Under the pieces are notes generated by a model. It was given only the letters and a program-made list of their open reading frames with translations. It had not been told where the DNA came from and ran no database searches. DNA of 64,000 bases from Cyanobacteria bacterium RU_5_0 (GTDB lineage: Bacteria; Cyanobacteriota; Cyanobacteriia; Elainellales; Elainellaceae), in NCBI GenBank assembly GCA_012033255.1, contig JAAUSF010000001.1:62001-126000 (forward strand), given 5' to 3'. Made by a program: the position numbers and the translations under genes. This document shows positions 52,843 through 62,590 of this stretch, piece by piece (positions within the stretch are counted from its first letter, which is position 1; each line of letters opens with the position of its first letter).

Positions 52843-55494
52843 ATGACGGCTGAAGCGAAGAGATTGCAAGAAAATCAGAATCATACGGCTCATTGGCGAC
52901 GTTGGGGCCCTTACTTGAGCGATCGACAATGGGGAACAGTACGCGAGGATTATAGTCCGCATGGAACCGCCTGGGATTATTTCCCCCATGACCAGGCGCG
53001 ATCGCGGACCTACCGCTGGGGTGAGGATGGCATTGCCGGAATTTCCGATAACCATCAGCGATTGTGTTTTGCGATTGCACTGTGGAATAGTGAAGATGCG
53101 ATTTTGAAAGAGCGATTGTTTGGGCTAACGGGCAGTGAAGGCAATCACGGCGAGGATGTCAAAGAATATTACTTCTACCTGGATAACACGCCGACGCACT
53201 CCTACATGAAAGCGCTCTACAAATATCCGCATCAGGCGTTTCCCTATGAGCAGTTGGTGGCAGAGAACCGCCGCAGAAATCGCCACGAACCGGAGTTTGA
53301 GTTGCTGCATACCGGAATTTTTGAGGACAATCGTTATTTTGATGTGTTCGTTGAGTATGCCAAACAGTCGGCTGAAGATATTTTGATTCAGATTACCGTA
53401 ATCAATCGGGGAACGGAGACAAGAACCCTGCATGTGTTGCCAACCCTCTGGTTTCGCAATACCTGGTCATGGAATGGTGACGACAGCAAACCAACCTTGC
53501 AGGAGACGAAATCGAACGCGAACGTGAACATCATTAGTGCATTTCATCCCACGCTAGGGAAACGCTGGTTATATGCACCTGGCAATGCAGAACTCTTATT
53601 TACCGAAAACGAAACCAACTATAAACGGTTATTTGGTACGTCTAATGACTCAACCTATGTCAAAGATGGCATCAATGATTACATCGTGCAGGGTGATCAA
53701 ACAGCCATCAATCCTGATTTAATTGGCACAAAAGCAGCCGTGCATTGTGAATTAACGATCGCACCCCATGAAACCAAAACGATTCAGTTGCGATTAACCG
53801 ATGCACCCAATTTAGTCGAACCCTTTGGTGACCCGTTCAATGCAGCGTTCGCCGCTCGCAAACAAGAAGCTGATGAATTTTATCAGAGCATCGTTCCTGC
53901 ATCCATCAGCGAAGACAGGCGGAACGTGCAGCGACAGGCGTTTGCGGGAATGCTCTGGAGCAAGCAATTCTATCACTATGTCGTGGAAGATTGGCTGAAG
54001 GGCGATCGCTCTACCCCTCCGCCACCCCCGGAACGGAAACGAGGGAGAAATCAGGAATGGTTTCATCTCTACAGCGATGATATTCTCTCCATGCCCGACA
54101 AGTGGGAATATCCCTGGTTTGCCGCTTGGGATCTGGCGTTTCACTGTATTCCTCTCGCCATCATTGACCCCGATTTTGCCAAATATCAGTTAGACGTGCT
54201 AACGCGAGAATGGTACATGCACCCGAACGGGCAAATTCCCGCCTATGAATGGGCATTGGGCGATGTCAATCCTCCGGTTCATGCCTGGGCAACCTGGCGC
54301 GTGTATCAGATTGAGCAGAAAACCTATGGACGAGCCGATCGCCAGTTCCTGGAACGAGTGTTTCAGAAGCTGATGCTGAATTTTACCTGGTGGGTGAATC
54401 GCAAAGATGTAGAAGGCAAAAATGTGTTTCAGGGCGGCTTCTTGGGCTTAGACAACATTGGCGTGTTCGATCGCAGCGCCAAGCTGCCTACAGGTGGACA
54501 TATTGACCAATCAGATGGCACCAGTTGGATGGGCATGTATTGTTTGAACATGCTGACGATCGCTCTAGAATTGGCAAAAACCAACCCAGTTTATGAAGAC
54601 ATTGCCACTAAGTTTTTTGAACATTTTCTCTACATTGCCGATGCCATGAACCACATCGGCAACATGGAAGATGCACTGTGGAATGAATCAGATGGATTCT
54701 ATTATGACGTGCTGCATTTGCCAGACGATCGCCAAATTGAACTGAAGGTGCGATCGATGGTGGGACTCATTCCCCTGTTTGCTGTGGAAACATTGGAACC
54801 TGAAACCCTCCAACAACTCCCTGCTTTCAAAAAACGGCTGGACTGGTTCATAAAACATCGTCCCGACCTGCGGCAAAACGTGGCTTGTATGGAAACCAAA
54901 GGCATGCAGGCGCGGCGACTGCTGGCGATCGTCTCCCGCGATAAACTGAGACGCATTCTGCAAACGATGCTGGATGAACGAGAGTTTTTGGGAGATTACG
55001 GCATCCGCGCCATTTCCCGTTGCCATGCCGATCACCCCTATATTTTTGAGGCTGATGGAACGCAATTTCGCGTGGATTATGAACCGGCAGAATCGACCAG
55101 TGGTTTATTTGGCGGTAATTCTAACTGGCGCGGTCCCGTCTGGTTTCCGGTCAATTTCCTCTTAATCGAATCGCTCCAAACGTTTCATGTTTACTTAGGA
55201 GACGAGTTCAAAGTGGAATGTCCTACAGGGTCTGGTCATATGCTGACACTCGGAGAAGTGGCAATTGAGCTTTCGCAACGGCTGATCCGAACGTTCCTGA
55301 GAGATTCCTCCGGAAAACGACCCGTTTACGGCGGCACTGACCAGTTTCAGACGGATGCACACTGGCGAGACTTGATCTTGTTCCACGAATACTTTCACGG
55401 AGACAACGGTGCAGGCATTGGTGCCAGCCATCAAACCGGATGGACGGGGTTAGTTGCCCAACTGATTCAACACTGTGGTGAGTCTGAGGCGTAA
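52843..55494 (+). CDS. GH63 / MGH1-like glycoside hydrolase
   Basis: The 883-residue protein begins [20 protein letters not shown] and contains [39 protein letters not shown] and [19 protein letters not shown]. These are the (alpha/alpha)6-barrel motifs of GH63-type glucosidases found in bacteria. It would hydrolyse alpha-glucosidic bonds, perhaps of glucosylglycerate or mannosylglycerate type, but the substrate is not evident. No signal peptide is seen. It is linked to the Cld gene and to sugar-oxidising neighbours. Confidence 0.88.
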   Translation: MTAEAKRLQENQNHTAHWRRWGPYLSDRQWGTVREDYSPHGTAWDYFPHDQARSRTYRWGEDGIAGISDNHQRLCFAIALWNSEDAILKERLFGLTGSEGNHGEDVKEYYFYLDNTPTHSYMKALYKYPHQAFPYEQLVAENRRRNRHEPEFELLHTGIFEDNRYFDVFVEYAKQSAEDILIQITVINRGTETRTLHVLPTLWFRNTWSWNGDDSKPTLQETKSNANVNIISAFHPTLGKRWLYAPGNAELLFTENETNYKRLFGTSNDSTYVKDGINDYIVQGDQTAINPDLIGTKAAVHCELTIAPHETKTIQLRLTDAPNLVEPFGDPFNAAFAARKQEADEFYQSIVPASISEDRRNVQRQAFAGMLWSKQFYHYVVEDWLKGDRSTPPPPPERKRGRNQEWFHLYSDDILSMPDKWEYPWFAAWDLAFHCIPLAIIDPDFAKYQLDVLTREWYMHPNGQIPAYEWALGDVNPPVHAWATWRVYQIEQKTYGRADRQFLERVFQKLMLNFTWWVNRKDVEGKNVFQGGFLGLDNIGVFDRSAKLPTGGHIDQSDGTSWMGMYCLNMLTIALELAKTNPVYEDIATKFFEHFLYIADAMNHIGNMEDALWNESDGFYYDVLHLPDDRQIELKVRSMVGLIPLFAVETLEPETLQQLPAFKKRLDWFIKHRPDLRQNVACMETKGMQARRLLAIVSRDKLRRILQTMLDEREFLGDYGIRAISRCHADHPYIFEADGTQFRVDYEPAESTSGLFGGNSNWRGPVWFPVNFLLIESLQTFHVYLGDEFKVECPTGSGHMLTLGEVAIELSQRLIRTFLRDSSGKRPVYGGTDQFQTDAHWRDLILFHEYFHGDNGAGIGASHQTGWTGLVAQLIQHCGESEA

Positions 55495-55642
55495 CATCAT
55501 TATCTACGTTTAGTTCTAATGCATTGTTAAACCTTCAGAGTACATTTTTTAGTGATGATGCTCTAAATTCGTGATTAGTGTACGGATTTGCCATTTGTGA
55601 AAATATTTTGAGAAGCCTCTTCAAACCTGGTGATTGGGAAGG

Positions 55643-56488
55643 TTACACCGATCGAATCCCCTCAATCAACCCTCGACACACACCTGTCAGAAAATCCAGA
55701 TCCAGTGTTTCCAGCCGATCGCTGCGCCGGTGATAATGGGGGTTTCTTAAATTGGCGGTATCTGTCACCATGATTGCTCGATATCCAGCATCCCAGAAGG
55801 GGGCATGATCGCTGCGTCGGGTATCCGGAACGATCTTGCCTCGATGTCCGGCGGGTAGCCATTCACAAGGCAGTCCGGTTTTGCGAATTTGATGACTGAG
55901 ACGAATCAGATCGGGGATAGTTTGCCAGGTGCCGATTAGCCCAATGAAATCGCCGCGATCGGGATAGAAATAGTTCAATCCGGCTGGATAGCGTTGAGAG
56001 TGAGGAGTACGATCGCAGTATCCCAACATTTCTAGAGACAGCATCAGTCGTAGAGGTTGATGCTGCCGTTGTAGTTCAACGACATAGGCTTTACTCCCCA
56101 ATAAACCGCTTTCTTCCAAGTCAAAAGCAACGAGGCGAATGGGGAGTCGCGCAGGTTCAGTGGCAAACGATCGCGCCAACTCCAGCAACACCGCGATTCC
56201 CGTGGCATTATCGTCGGCTCCTGGTGAACCTGGCACCGTGTCATAGTGAGCCGCAATCAGAATCGGAGGGTTGCTTTGCGGCATGGGAGAGTATGCAGGT
56301 AAATTCAGGAGCAAATTTTGATGTAGCTTACCCTTAAACTCAAATTCATGCGTTTCGACGGTGCCCCACTGAGCGAATTGTTGGCGAATATAGTGCTGCG
56401 CGTAAAAGTGTCCCTCTGTGGCAAGATAAGGATCACGATCGCGTATTACCTGTTGCAGATGAGTGAGGAGATTGTGCTGTAGATTCAA
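55643..56488 (-). CDS. M28-family metallopeptidase
   Basis: The motifs AAHYDTVPGSPGADDNATG, AFDLEESGLLGSKAYV and RSDHAPFWDAG give the two-zinc site of M28 aminopeptidases. The frame is open to 56680, but the part before about 56500 overlaps the next gene in another frame. TTG 56488 (NLQHNLLTHLQQVIRD) is the most plausible start, giving 281 residues. Start uncertainty does not affect the family call. Confidence 0.85.
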   Translation of the reverse strand: MNLQHNLLTHLQQVIRDRDPYLATEGHFYAQHYIRQQFAQWGTVETHEFEFKGKLHQNLLLNLPAYSPMPQSNPPILIAAHYDTVPGSPGADDNATGIAVLLELARSFATEPARLPIRLVAFDLEESGLLGSKAYVVELQRQHQPLRLMLSLEMLGYCDRTPHSQRYPAGLNYFYPDRGDFIGLIGTWQTIPDLIRLSHQIRKTGLPCEWLPAGHRGKIVPDTRRSDHAPFWDAGYRAIMVTDTANLRNPHYHRRSDRLETLDLDFLTGVCRGLIEGIRSV

Positions 56489-56508
56489 GGAACTAAATCT
56501 AAACGGGG

Positions 56509-56916
56509 TTAACTCGAAAAGATGGTTTTTATCACCATTGCCAGCGTGACACATCCCATTATTGTCATCATGACTCGCCCTAGTCGCCAGGAAACAAATC
56601 GAATGCGAGGCAACCATGCCCACACAACCGCCTGTATCAACGCCGCGACCATTAAATTGGCCTCGATCGATCGCCCCCAAAATTGTCGCAATGTACTTTC
56701 AATTTCACTCGGCGCAAGCAGCAGCAGAATCGAGAGGCAAAGCCCGCCCAGTGTGAAGATCGCTCCTGTAAAAGCGCATGTAACCGTGATTCCTTGCAGC
56801 AGATAGATGCCGTCATGTCGCGTTTTAGCCATAAGCGGACGTTGAGGAAGAGACCGATGGAAGGAGCATAACTCGACAGAATCTCTCAGAAGGCTATGAT
56901 AGTAGGCAGTATTCAT
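56509..56916 (-). CDS. small membrane protein of unknown function
   Basis: Three hydrophobic stretches (LLQGITVTCAFTGAIFTLGG, LMVAALIQAVVWAWLP and VMMTIMGCVTLAMVI) make a small integral membrane protein. The frame reaches 56973 but would overlap the divergent transporter start at 56939; ATG 56916 avoids this, and ATG 56832 is another option. It lies upstream of the M28 peptidase gene on the same strand. Confidence 0.6.
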   Translation of the reverse strand: MNTAYYHSLLRDSVELCSFHRSLPQRPLMAKTRHDGIYLLQGITVTCAFTGAIFTLGGLCLSILLLLAPSEIESTLRQFWGRSIEANLMVAALIQAVVWAWLPRIRFVSWRLGRVMMTIMGCVTLAMVIKTIFSS

Positions 56917-56938
56917 ATTTCTTAACGGTTTGCGCTGA

Positions 56939-58372
56939 ATGGTCATTTCCTTCCCTGGCTTGCCTAAGTTCAAAGGTTTCCTAACCGAAAAGGTGTTTTT
57001 TGGGAACGAGCCGACCCCAGAATTAATCGCAATTCTGCTGGTCTATGTCGTTCAGGGAATCCTGGGACTGGCACGGTTGGCAGTCAGCTTTTTCCTGAAA
57101 GACGATTTGAGTCTGAGTCCGGCTCAAGTATCCGCCATGATGGGAATTGCTGCCTTACCCTGGATGATAAAGCCGCTATTTGGGTTTATCTCCGATGGAC
57201 TGCCATTGTTCGGCTATCGTCGTCGTCCCTACTTGATTTTGTCGGGAATTTTGGGAGCCGCCGCTTGGATCGCGATGGCAACGATCGTACATACAGCATG
57301 GGCCGCAACGCTGGTGATTGCCCTCAGTTCTCTTTCCGTCGCCTTTAGCGATGTCATTGTCGATTCACTCGTGGTCGAACGGGCACGCCAAGAATCTGTT
57401 ACCGATGCCGGATCGCTGCAATCGCTCTGCTGGGGAGCTTCAGCCGTCGGAGGACTCGTGACTGCCTACTTCAGTGGCTTACTGCTGGAACACTTCAGCA
57501 ATCGCACCGTGTTTGGCATTACGGCAACTTTTCCTCTGGTTGTGTCGATCGTGGCATGGTTGATCAGCGAATCCCAGGTAGAGCATTCAAATAGTTGGTC
57601 AACCGTATGGGAACAGGTAAAGCAACTCAAAGGTGCGGTGACTCAAAAATCAATTTGGCTACCAACCGCATTCTTGTTTCTCTGGCAAGCAACACCAACG
57701 GCTGATTCGGCTTTCTTCTTCTTCACGACCAATGAGTTAGGCTTCCAACCGGAATTTTTGGGACGTGTGCGATTGGTCACGAGCATCGCATCGCTGGTTG
57801 GAATCTGGATGTTCCAACGATTCTTCAAATCAGCGCCCTTCCGAGTATTTTTTGGCTGGACAACAGTAATCTCTACCGTCTTGGGGATGACGACTCTGTT
57901 GCTCGTGACCCATACGAATCGGGCGATCGGCATTGATGACTACTGGTTTAGCTTGGGCGACAGCTTGATTCTGACCGTCATGGGACAGATCGCCTATATG
58001 CCTGTTTTAGTGTTAGCTGCCCGACTCTGCCCACTGGGAGTTGAAGCGACTCTCTTCGCGTTGCTAATGTCAGTGACAAATCTAGCAGGCTTACTCTCGT
58101 ATGAATTTGGCGCAGTTCTGATGCACTGGCTAGGCATCACTGAAACAAATTTTAATAATCTCTGGCTTTTAGTCTTCATTACGAACCTTAGCACTTTGCT
58201 ACCGTTGCCATTTTTAGGGTGGCTTCCAGATACTCAAGAGGGTCAAACTGTCACTTCTGCTGATGTTGTGCCCTCCTTGCCGCAGTCTACCGCGTCTGTT
58301 TTAGAAACCGAGCTATCTCCGTCTACCGGGGCAGACCTGGATAAAGGACTCGTTGTTGAATTCAGGCCGTAA
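56939..58372 (+). CDS. folate/biopterin transporter (FBT family, MFS fold)
   Basis: The 477-residue protein has 12 expected membrane segments and FBT family motifs: YVVQGILGLARLAVSFFLKD, KPLFGFISDGLPLFGYRRR and SDVIVDSLVVERAR. Relatives such as Slr0642 of Synechocystis carry folates; plant relatives are plastidial. It is divergent from the small membrane gene and 130 bp upstream of the carotenoid oxygenase. Confidence 0.9.
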   Translation: MVISFPGLPKFKGFLTEKVFFGNEPTPELIAILLVYVVQGILGLARLAVSFFLKDDLSLSPAQVSAMMGIAALPWMIKPLFGFISDGLPLFGYRRRPYLILSGILGAAAWIAMATIVHTAWAATLVIALSSLSVAFSDVIVDSLVVERARQESVTDAGSLQSLCWGASAVGGLVTAYFSGLLLEHFSNRTVFGITATFPLVVSIVAWLISESQVEHSNSWSTVWEQVKQLKGAVTQKSIWLPTAFLFLWQATPTADSAFFFFTTNELGFQPEFLGRVRLVTSIASLVGIWMFQRFFKSAPFRVFFGWTTVISTVLGMTTLLLVTHTNRAIGIDDYWFSLGDSLILTVMGQIAYMPVLVLAARLCPLGVEATLFALLMSVTNLAGLLSYEFGAVLMHWLGITETNFNNLWLLVFITNLSTLLPLPFLGWLPDTQEGQTVTSADVVPSLPQSTASVLETELSPSTGADLDKGLVVEFRP

Positions 58373-58502
58373 TAATGAGCATTTTTAAGTTGCCTGATCT
58401 GAGCGGGCAAGATGGCCACTCCACCAGAACTTCAGAAAATTGCCAATGCAAAAGTGAATGCCGATTAGCTTAGTTGCTCTTACAGTAATATTGCCATCTA
58501 TC

Positions 58503-59999
58503 ATGACTAGCCTTCAACTCAACCAACCTGTAATTTCTGGTGGATCGCGCTCCTATAGCCGTGAGGCGTGGCAAAAGGGATATCGATCGCTTCCTCAAGA
58601 ATATGACTATTGGATCGACGAGATCGAGGGACAGATTCCACCTGATTTACACGGAACTTTATTCCGGAACGGGCCCGGTTTGCTGGAGGTCAATGAGCAG
58701 CGAATTCATCATCCGTTTGATGGAGATGGCATGATCTGCTCGATCGCCTTTCAAAATGGACGCGCCCACTTCCGCAATCGCTTTGTTCAGACTCAAGGAT
58801 TTCTGGAAGAAAAACAGGCTGGCAAAATCTTGTATCGCGGCGTGTTTGGTACCCAAAAGCCCGGAGGTTGGCTAGCGAATCTGTTTGACTCCCGCTTGAA
58901 GAACATTGCCAATACCCATGTGATTTATTGGGGCGGAAAACTATTGGCGCTCTGGGAAGCGGCCGAACCGCATCGACTCGATCCGGCAACGTTAGACACC
59001 TGGGGATTGGATTATCTAGATGGAGTGTTGCAGCCCGGTTCCGCGTTTGCGGCTCATCCTCGGATTGATCCGGCGTGTGAACTGGATGATGGCAAACCGT
59101 GTTTAGTCAACTTTTCGATTAAACCGGGACTCTCGACCACGATCACTATTTATGAGCTAAACTCGGCAGGCAGAGTCGTCCGGCAACATGCTCATGCGGT
59201 TCCTGGTTTTGCCTTTATTCATGACTTCGCAATCACGCCCAACTATTGCATCTTTTTTCAGGCTCCCATGAGCTTTAATCCTCTGCCCTACGTGTTGGGA
59301 TGGCGGAGTGCAGGGCAATGTCTCCAGTTTCTCTCACAGCGACCCACTCAGGCGATCGTCATTCCCCGCCACGGTTCCGACCCCGTACAGATCATTCCGA
59401 TCGAAGCGGGCTTTGTGTTTCATCACGCTAACGCCTTTGAGCAAGATGGCTTCCTCTATGTTGACTCGATTGGCTACGCCTCTCTGTCGTCCGTAGAGCC
59501 AGAGCAAGATTACCGTGAAGTCAACTTTGAGGCGATCGATCCGGGGCAACTGTGGCGTTTCCAGTTTGACCTCAACACTGGCAAATTAGTGCAGCGTCAA
59601 CTCATTGAGTCTCGTTGCTGCGAATTTCCCGCCATGCATCCCGATCGAGTTGGACGATCGTATCGCTATGCATTCATGGGCGCGGCTCACAATCCAGAAG
59701 GCAACGCGCCACTGCAAGCCATCCTGAAACTCGATATGGAAACAGGCGAACGCCATCTCTGGAGTGCGGCTCCTCACGGTTTTGTCAGTGAACCGATTTT
59801 TGTACCCCGATCGACTCATCCCGATGCGGCTGAAGACGACGGTTGGCTGCTCACACTGGTCTTCAACGGAGAGAAAGAGCGATCGGACGTTGTGATTCTG
59901 GATGCTCGTGACTTAAATCTTGTAGCACGACTTCATCTGAAGCACCATGTCCCTTATGGATTGCATGGCAGCTTCACGAACCAGTGTTTTATCTCTTAA
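58503..59999 (+). CDS. carotenoid cleavage oxygenase (RPE65/ACO family)
   Basis: This protein of about 498 residues has the seven-bladed fold motifs and the four iron-binding histidines of the family: AAHPRIDP, FIHDF, FHHANAF and the final LHGSF, plus GTLFRNGPG near the N terminus. It cleaves carotenoids or apocarotenoids with O2. Similarity is greatest in layout to cyanobacterial apocarotenoid 15,15'-oxygenase. ATG 58503 is preferred to 58458 because the extension is unrelated. It converges with the Uma2 gene, overlapping by four bases. Confidence 0.93.
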   Translation: MTSLQLNQPVISGGSRSYSREAWQKGYRSLPQEYDYWIDEIEGQIPPDLHGTLFRNGPGLLEVNEQRIHHPFDGDGMICSIAFQNGRAHFRNRFVQTQGFLEEKQAGKILYRGVFGTQKPGGWLANLFDSRLKNIANTHVIYWGGKLLALWEAAEPHRLDPATLDTWGLDYLDGVLQPGSAFAAHPRIDPACELDDGKPCLVNFSIKPGLSTTITIYELNSAGRVVRQHAHAVPGFAFIHDFAITPNYCIFFQAPMSFNPLPYVLGWRSAGQCLQFLSQRPTQAIVIPRHGSDPVQIIPIEAGFVFHHANAFEQDGFLYVDSIGYASLSSVEPEQDYREVNFEAIDPGQLWRFQFDLNTGKLVQRQLIESRCCEFPAMHPDRVGRSYRYAFMGAAHNPEGNAPLQAILKLDMETGERHLWSAAPHGFVSEPIFVPRSTHPDAAEDDGWLLTLVFNGEKERSDVVILDARDLNLVARLHLKHHVPYGLHGSFTNQCFIS

Positions 60000-60568
60000 C
60001 TCTCCTGCTCAAACTGGACATCTTCATACAGCAACTCGATCGCACAAGAGAACTCAATGCTTTCTAACGTAACACTCTCTCCAGATGCATAAGGCACATA
60101 AATCCATACTCGTCCTTCTCCACGTCGAAAACATTCAACGCTCATCTGCTCGGAATCAATCAGAACATACTCTTCGAGAGTAGAAAGATGACGATAATGA
60201 TTAAATTTTCTACCCCGATCGTCTCCCTCTGTACTCGGAGAAAGCACTTCAACAATCAATTTAGGATGTTGAATCAGTTTGATGGCATTGCGATCGCGCT
60301 CATCACAACTCACCACCAGATCAGGATAAAAATAAATTGTAGATGTCACCTGAACTTTGACATCTGCAACATTAATCCGACAGCCCTTGGGACGGACATG
60401 CGGATAGAGTGATCTATACAAATTGAGGGCAATGTCATTGTGAGGAATCGTGCCTCCGGTCATGGCGACGATTTCCCCTGCAATGTATTCATGACGAATC
60501 TGCTGATGGCGCTCCCACTCCAGATATTCGTCTGCGGTCATGGGAATCTCTTGAGGATTAGCAATCAT
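59996..60568 (-). CDS. Uma2-family (DUF820) restriction-endonuclease-fold protein
   Basis: MTADEYLEWERHQQIRHEYI opens the 190-residue protein, followed by GEIVAMTGGTIPHNDIALNL and the catalytic-type FYPDLVVSC...KLIVEVLSPST...GRKFNHYR. These are the conserved acidic and lysine residues of the Uma2 PD-(D/E)xK family, greatly expanded in cyanobacteria. Function is unknown. Confidence 0.92.
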   Translation of the reverse strand: MIANPQEIPMTADEYLEWERHQQIRHEYIAGEIVAMTGGTIPHNDIALNLYRSLYPHVRPKGCRINVADVKVQVTSTIYFYPDLVVSCDERDRNAIKLIQHPKLIVEVLSPSTEGDDRGRKFNHYRHLSTLEEYVLIDSEQMSVECFRRGEGRVWIYVPYASGESVTLESIEFSCAIELLYEDVQFEQES

Positions 60569-60627
60569 GGCGATCTCCTGACTGATAGTTGTTTTATTAT
60601 GATCGAGAAACCCGATCGCCTTCTTTG

Positions 60628-60840
60628 CTATTCCTCTTCACGTTCCGGCGGCAAATCAAACACAACGATAAATCGCCGATCGGGATGCTGTTGTTGTAGA
60701 AACCGACAGTGTCCTTCTGCATCCGTTCGCGCAGCGTCTCCTCTGGAGAATCGTCTGTGAAATCGGTGAATAATTTGCCAGTTTTGCGATGGCAACAGCC
60801 GAGCCACGGCCCAAGAATTCAGGCGGTCTCGATAGGTCAT
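60628..60840 (-). CDS. small basic protein of unknown function (70 aa)
   Basis: MTYRDRLNSWAVARLLPSQN begins a small protein that ends RFIVVFDLPPEREEE. The spacing WAVARLLP...VVFD is a pattern seen in small cyanobacterial proteins without a known role. An upstream frame extends to 60882. Confidence 0.5.
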   Translation of the reverse strand: MTYRDRLNSWAVARLLPSQNWQIIHRFHRRFSRGDAARTDAEGHCRFLQQQHPDRRFIVVFDLPPEREEE

Positions 60841-60974
60841 AATCAGATTTACTCCTATGCAAATGGGAGCGAGAGCCAGCACCCCGGAGCCTAGGAAACT
60901 TACGAGTGCTGGCTTTCGTTTTCATTTAATTTGTACGGATGAATATACCGCGACAGGAAAGGAAAGTAACAAAA

Positions 60975-61004
60975 GATACTAAAGTACCTTGGTATTTTAG
61001 TATC
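60975..61004. promoter_or_regulatory. near-perfect 30-bp operator-like palindrome
   Basis: GATACTAAAGTACC and GGTATTTTAGTATC are inverses in 13 of 14 positions around a TT centre. The site is 41 bp before the gene at 61046, whose product looks like a ribbon-helix-helix protein. Autoregulation is a reasonable guess. Confidence 0.5.
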
Positions 61005-61045
61005 CAAACTATTCTGCAATTTATGATTATGGAGCTAAGCTTTGG

Positions 61046-61255
61046 ATGCACCGTTACGAAAGGCAACGTGAGATTGTGGCGGATCGAGTTACTGTAGATA
61101 TTGAAGGCTTGCGAGAAGAGATTGAAGCGGCATATTCGGATAATCCGCTTTGGGAAGAACTATCGCTTTCTCAAAAACTGCGTCGATTAATTCAAGAGCG
61201 TTTAACTGAAATCAAACAACAGCGATCGACTGCCAACGATCCGAAATCTAAATGA
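61046..61255 (+). CDS. possible ribbon-helix-helix regulator (69 aa)
   Basis: The peptide has a beta-strand-like VADRVTVDI, then two amphipathic helices (LREEIEAAY, SLSQKLRRLIQERL), fitting the RHH layout of CopG/ParD-type DNA-binding proteins. No toxin partner follows. A strong palindrome lies just upstream. Confidence 0.5.
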   Translation: MHRYERQREIVADRVTVDIEGLREEIEAAYSDNPLWEELSLSQKLRRLIQERLTEIKQQRSTANDPKSK

Positions 61256-61332
61256 ACCGTTCTATCGAATTCGCTGTAGAAACCAAAGACCCAAAATCTA
61301 AGGTGATTTTCAACAAAGAACTTACTCATAAT

Positions 61333-61368
61333 CGTAGGATGGGCAAAGGGTCTTACCCGTGCCCATCG
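61333..61368. repeat. partial copy of the 5.4-kb palindromic element
   Basis: These 36 bp are the exact inverse complement of 5491-5526. Confidence 0.85.
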
Positions 61369-61462
61369 CAAGGAGCAGCTAACGTGATACCAAGATACTC
61401 TAGTACTAAAAGGAGGTAATGCCCTTTTGTAAAGGGTAGAGAAAAATTGCTCTGTTCCATTC

Positions 61463-61565
61463 AGCGATCGGTAGCGCAAGCCTCTTGCCTGCCTGCGGAC
61501 TGCCTGAGTGACAGTCGAGACGACGGTGCTACAGTTTTTCTCCATCATTGACAAAATAGGACTAC
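61463..61565. repeat. dispersed repeat element, copy 1 (minus orientation)
   Basis: Its inverse complement begins GTAGTCCTATTTTGTCAATG and contains GTCGTCTCGACTGTCAC and a CAGGCAAGAGGC segment. The same sequence is found at 62469-62561 with a few changes and an 11-bp length difference. Confidence 0.8.
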
Positions 61566-61616
61566 CTAATGATGCTTGTTTATAGTTGAATCAGAAAGTT
61601 CATGATATTGATGAAC

Positions 61617-61817
61617 ATGAGTACCCTAAGCGAAATCGAACAGGCTGTCAGACAACTATCATCTGAAGATCTTTCTGCTTTCCGCGCTTGGTTTGCAGAA
61701 TTTGATGCAGAGTTTTGGGATCGACAATTTGAGGTGGATGTAGCAGCCGGTCGGCTTGATGCACTTGCTGAAAAGGCGTTACAACACCTACGGGAAGGAC
61801 GCTGTACGGATCTGTGA
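61617..61817 (+). CDS. antitoxin of the second ParE-type pair
   Basis: MSTLSEIEQAVRQLSSEDLS starts a 66-residue helical protein of the type that precedes small ParE-like toxins in cyanobacteria (LSAFRAWFAEFDAEFWDRQF). The frame extends to 61602 (MILMNMSTL). It overlaps the toxin start by four bases. Confidence 0.8.
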   Translation: MSTLSEIEQAVRQLSSEDLSAFRAWFAEFDAEFWDRQFEVDVAAGRLDALAEKALQHLREGRCTDL

Positions 61818-62071
61818 AACACCGAGCGACTCCGGATTTCTGGTATCACTATCAACAGTTACCACAGAATATTCAAGACCTTGCTGATCAGTGTTACGAG
61901 TTGCTAAAGCAAAACCCTCGGCATCCGTCGCTGCACTTCAAGAAAGTAGGGCAGTTTTGGTCTGTGCGAGTAGGGTTGCACTATCGAGCCGTTGCTGTAG
62001 AGGGAGATAATGAGATGGCTTGGTTCTGGATTGGGTCACATGCAGAGTATGACAAACTTTTGGGGCAGTAG
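61814..62071 (+). CDS. ParE/RelE-superfamily toxin (second pair)
   Basis: The 85-residue protein starts at GTG 61814 inside GTGA and reads PDFWYHYQQLPQNIQDLADQ, LHFKKVGQFWSVRVGLHYRA and WFWIGSHAEYDKLL, which is the short ParE-like fold. It is coupled with the upstream antitoxin. An attC-like repeat begins five bases after its stop, as for the first pair at 14.5 kb. Confidence 0.85.
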   Translation: MKHRATPDFWYHYQQLPQNIQDLADQCYELLKQNPRHPSLHFKKVGQFWSVRVGLHYRAVAVEGDNEMAWFWIGSHAEYDKLLGQ

Positions 62072-62075
62072 CGCG

Positions 62076-62162
62076 GCGTAACAACCCCAATGCACCCGAT
62101 CGCCGAGAGGTGATCTGTGGCAACCAAAGGTTATCTACGGCGGCTCAACGCAACCGTTGTGC
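62076..62162 (+). repeat. attC-like site behind the second toxin-antitoxin pair (candidate)
   Basis: It starts GCGTAACAACC and ends CAACGCAACCGTTGTGC, with a GCGTAAC box and an opposite GTTGTGC box. The inner arms (GATCGCCG and CGGCGG types) pair imperfectly. Position right after a toxin-antitoxin pair matches the site at 14991. Support is weaker than for that copy. Confidence 0.4.
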
Positions 62163-62210
62163 CATAATAAATCCAAGTTTCTCAAACCAACTCTCCACCA
62201 TCCGTCAGCA

Positions 62211-62489
62211 ATGGCTTGGCAAGCAGGGCAGCAAATCCAAGGCGGCAAATACACGATCGATCGCATCCTCGGTATCGGTGGTGCAGGCATCACCTACTTA
62301 GCACGACGGCAAGACGGGCAACGCTTCGTAATCAAAACCCTCAACGATACTGTCAGACTCGACCCGCGTTTCGCCAACTATCAAACGAAACTCCAGCAAG
62401 ACTTTCTGAACGAAGCCCTCCGTCTCGCCCGATGCAGCCATCCTCGCGAAGAAATATTGGGCAGATGGGTAGTCCTATTTTGTCAATGA
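62211..62489 (+). pseudogene. N-terminal remnant of a Ser/Thr protein kinase
   Basis: MAWQAGQQIQGGKYTIDRIL begins a typical cyanobacterial kinase start with glycine loop LGIGGAGITYLA and catalytic Lys in FVIKTL. Homology stops after LARCSHP at about 62450, and the frame then runs into the dispersed repeat at 62469-62561. The activation loop and catalytic loop are absent, so it is inactive. The repeat is the likely cause or mark of the truncation. Confidence 0.8.
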
Positions 62490-62561
62490 TCGAGAAAACC
62501 CGTGGCACAGTCGTCTCGACTGTCACCCAGGCAGGCAAGAGGCCTGCGCTACGGATCGCTT
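62469..62561. repeat. dispersed repeat element, copy 2
   Basis: It matches the inverse of 61463-61565 and follows the kinase remnant directly. The 35-bp sequence at 62556-62590 just after it is repeated exactly at 63858-63892. Confidence 0.8.
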
Positions 62562-62590
62562 CACTGGATAAGACAGCGATCGATTGGCAC
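62556..62590 (+). repeat. 35-bp direct repeat, copy 1
   Basis: The sequence from TCGCTTCACTGGATAAGACA to GATTGGCAC recurs without mismatch at 63858-63892, in the same orientation, bracketing the DUF433/DUF5615 genes. Confidence 0.85.

Larger units (their letters stand above)
61256..61601. other. repeat-rich gap
   Basis: It holds a 36-bp partial copy of the 5.4-kb palindromic element at 61333-61368 and one copy of a 103-bp dispersed repeat at 61463-61565. No gene is visible. Confidence 0.65.
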
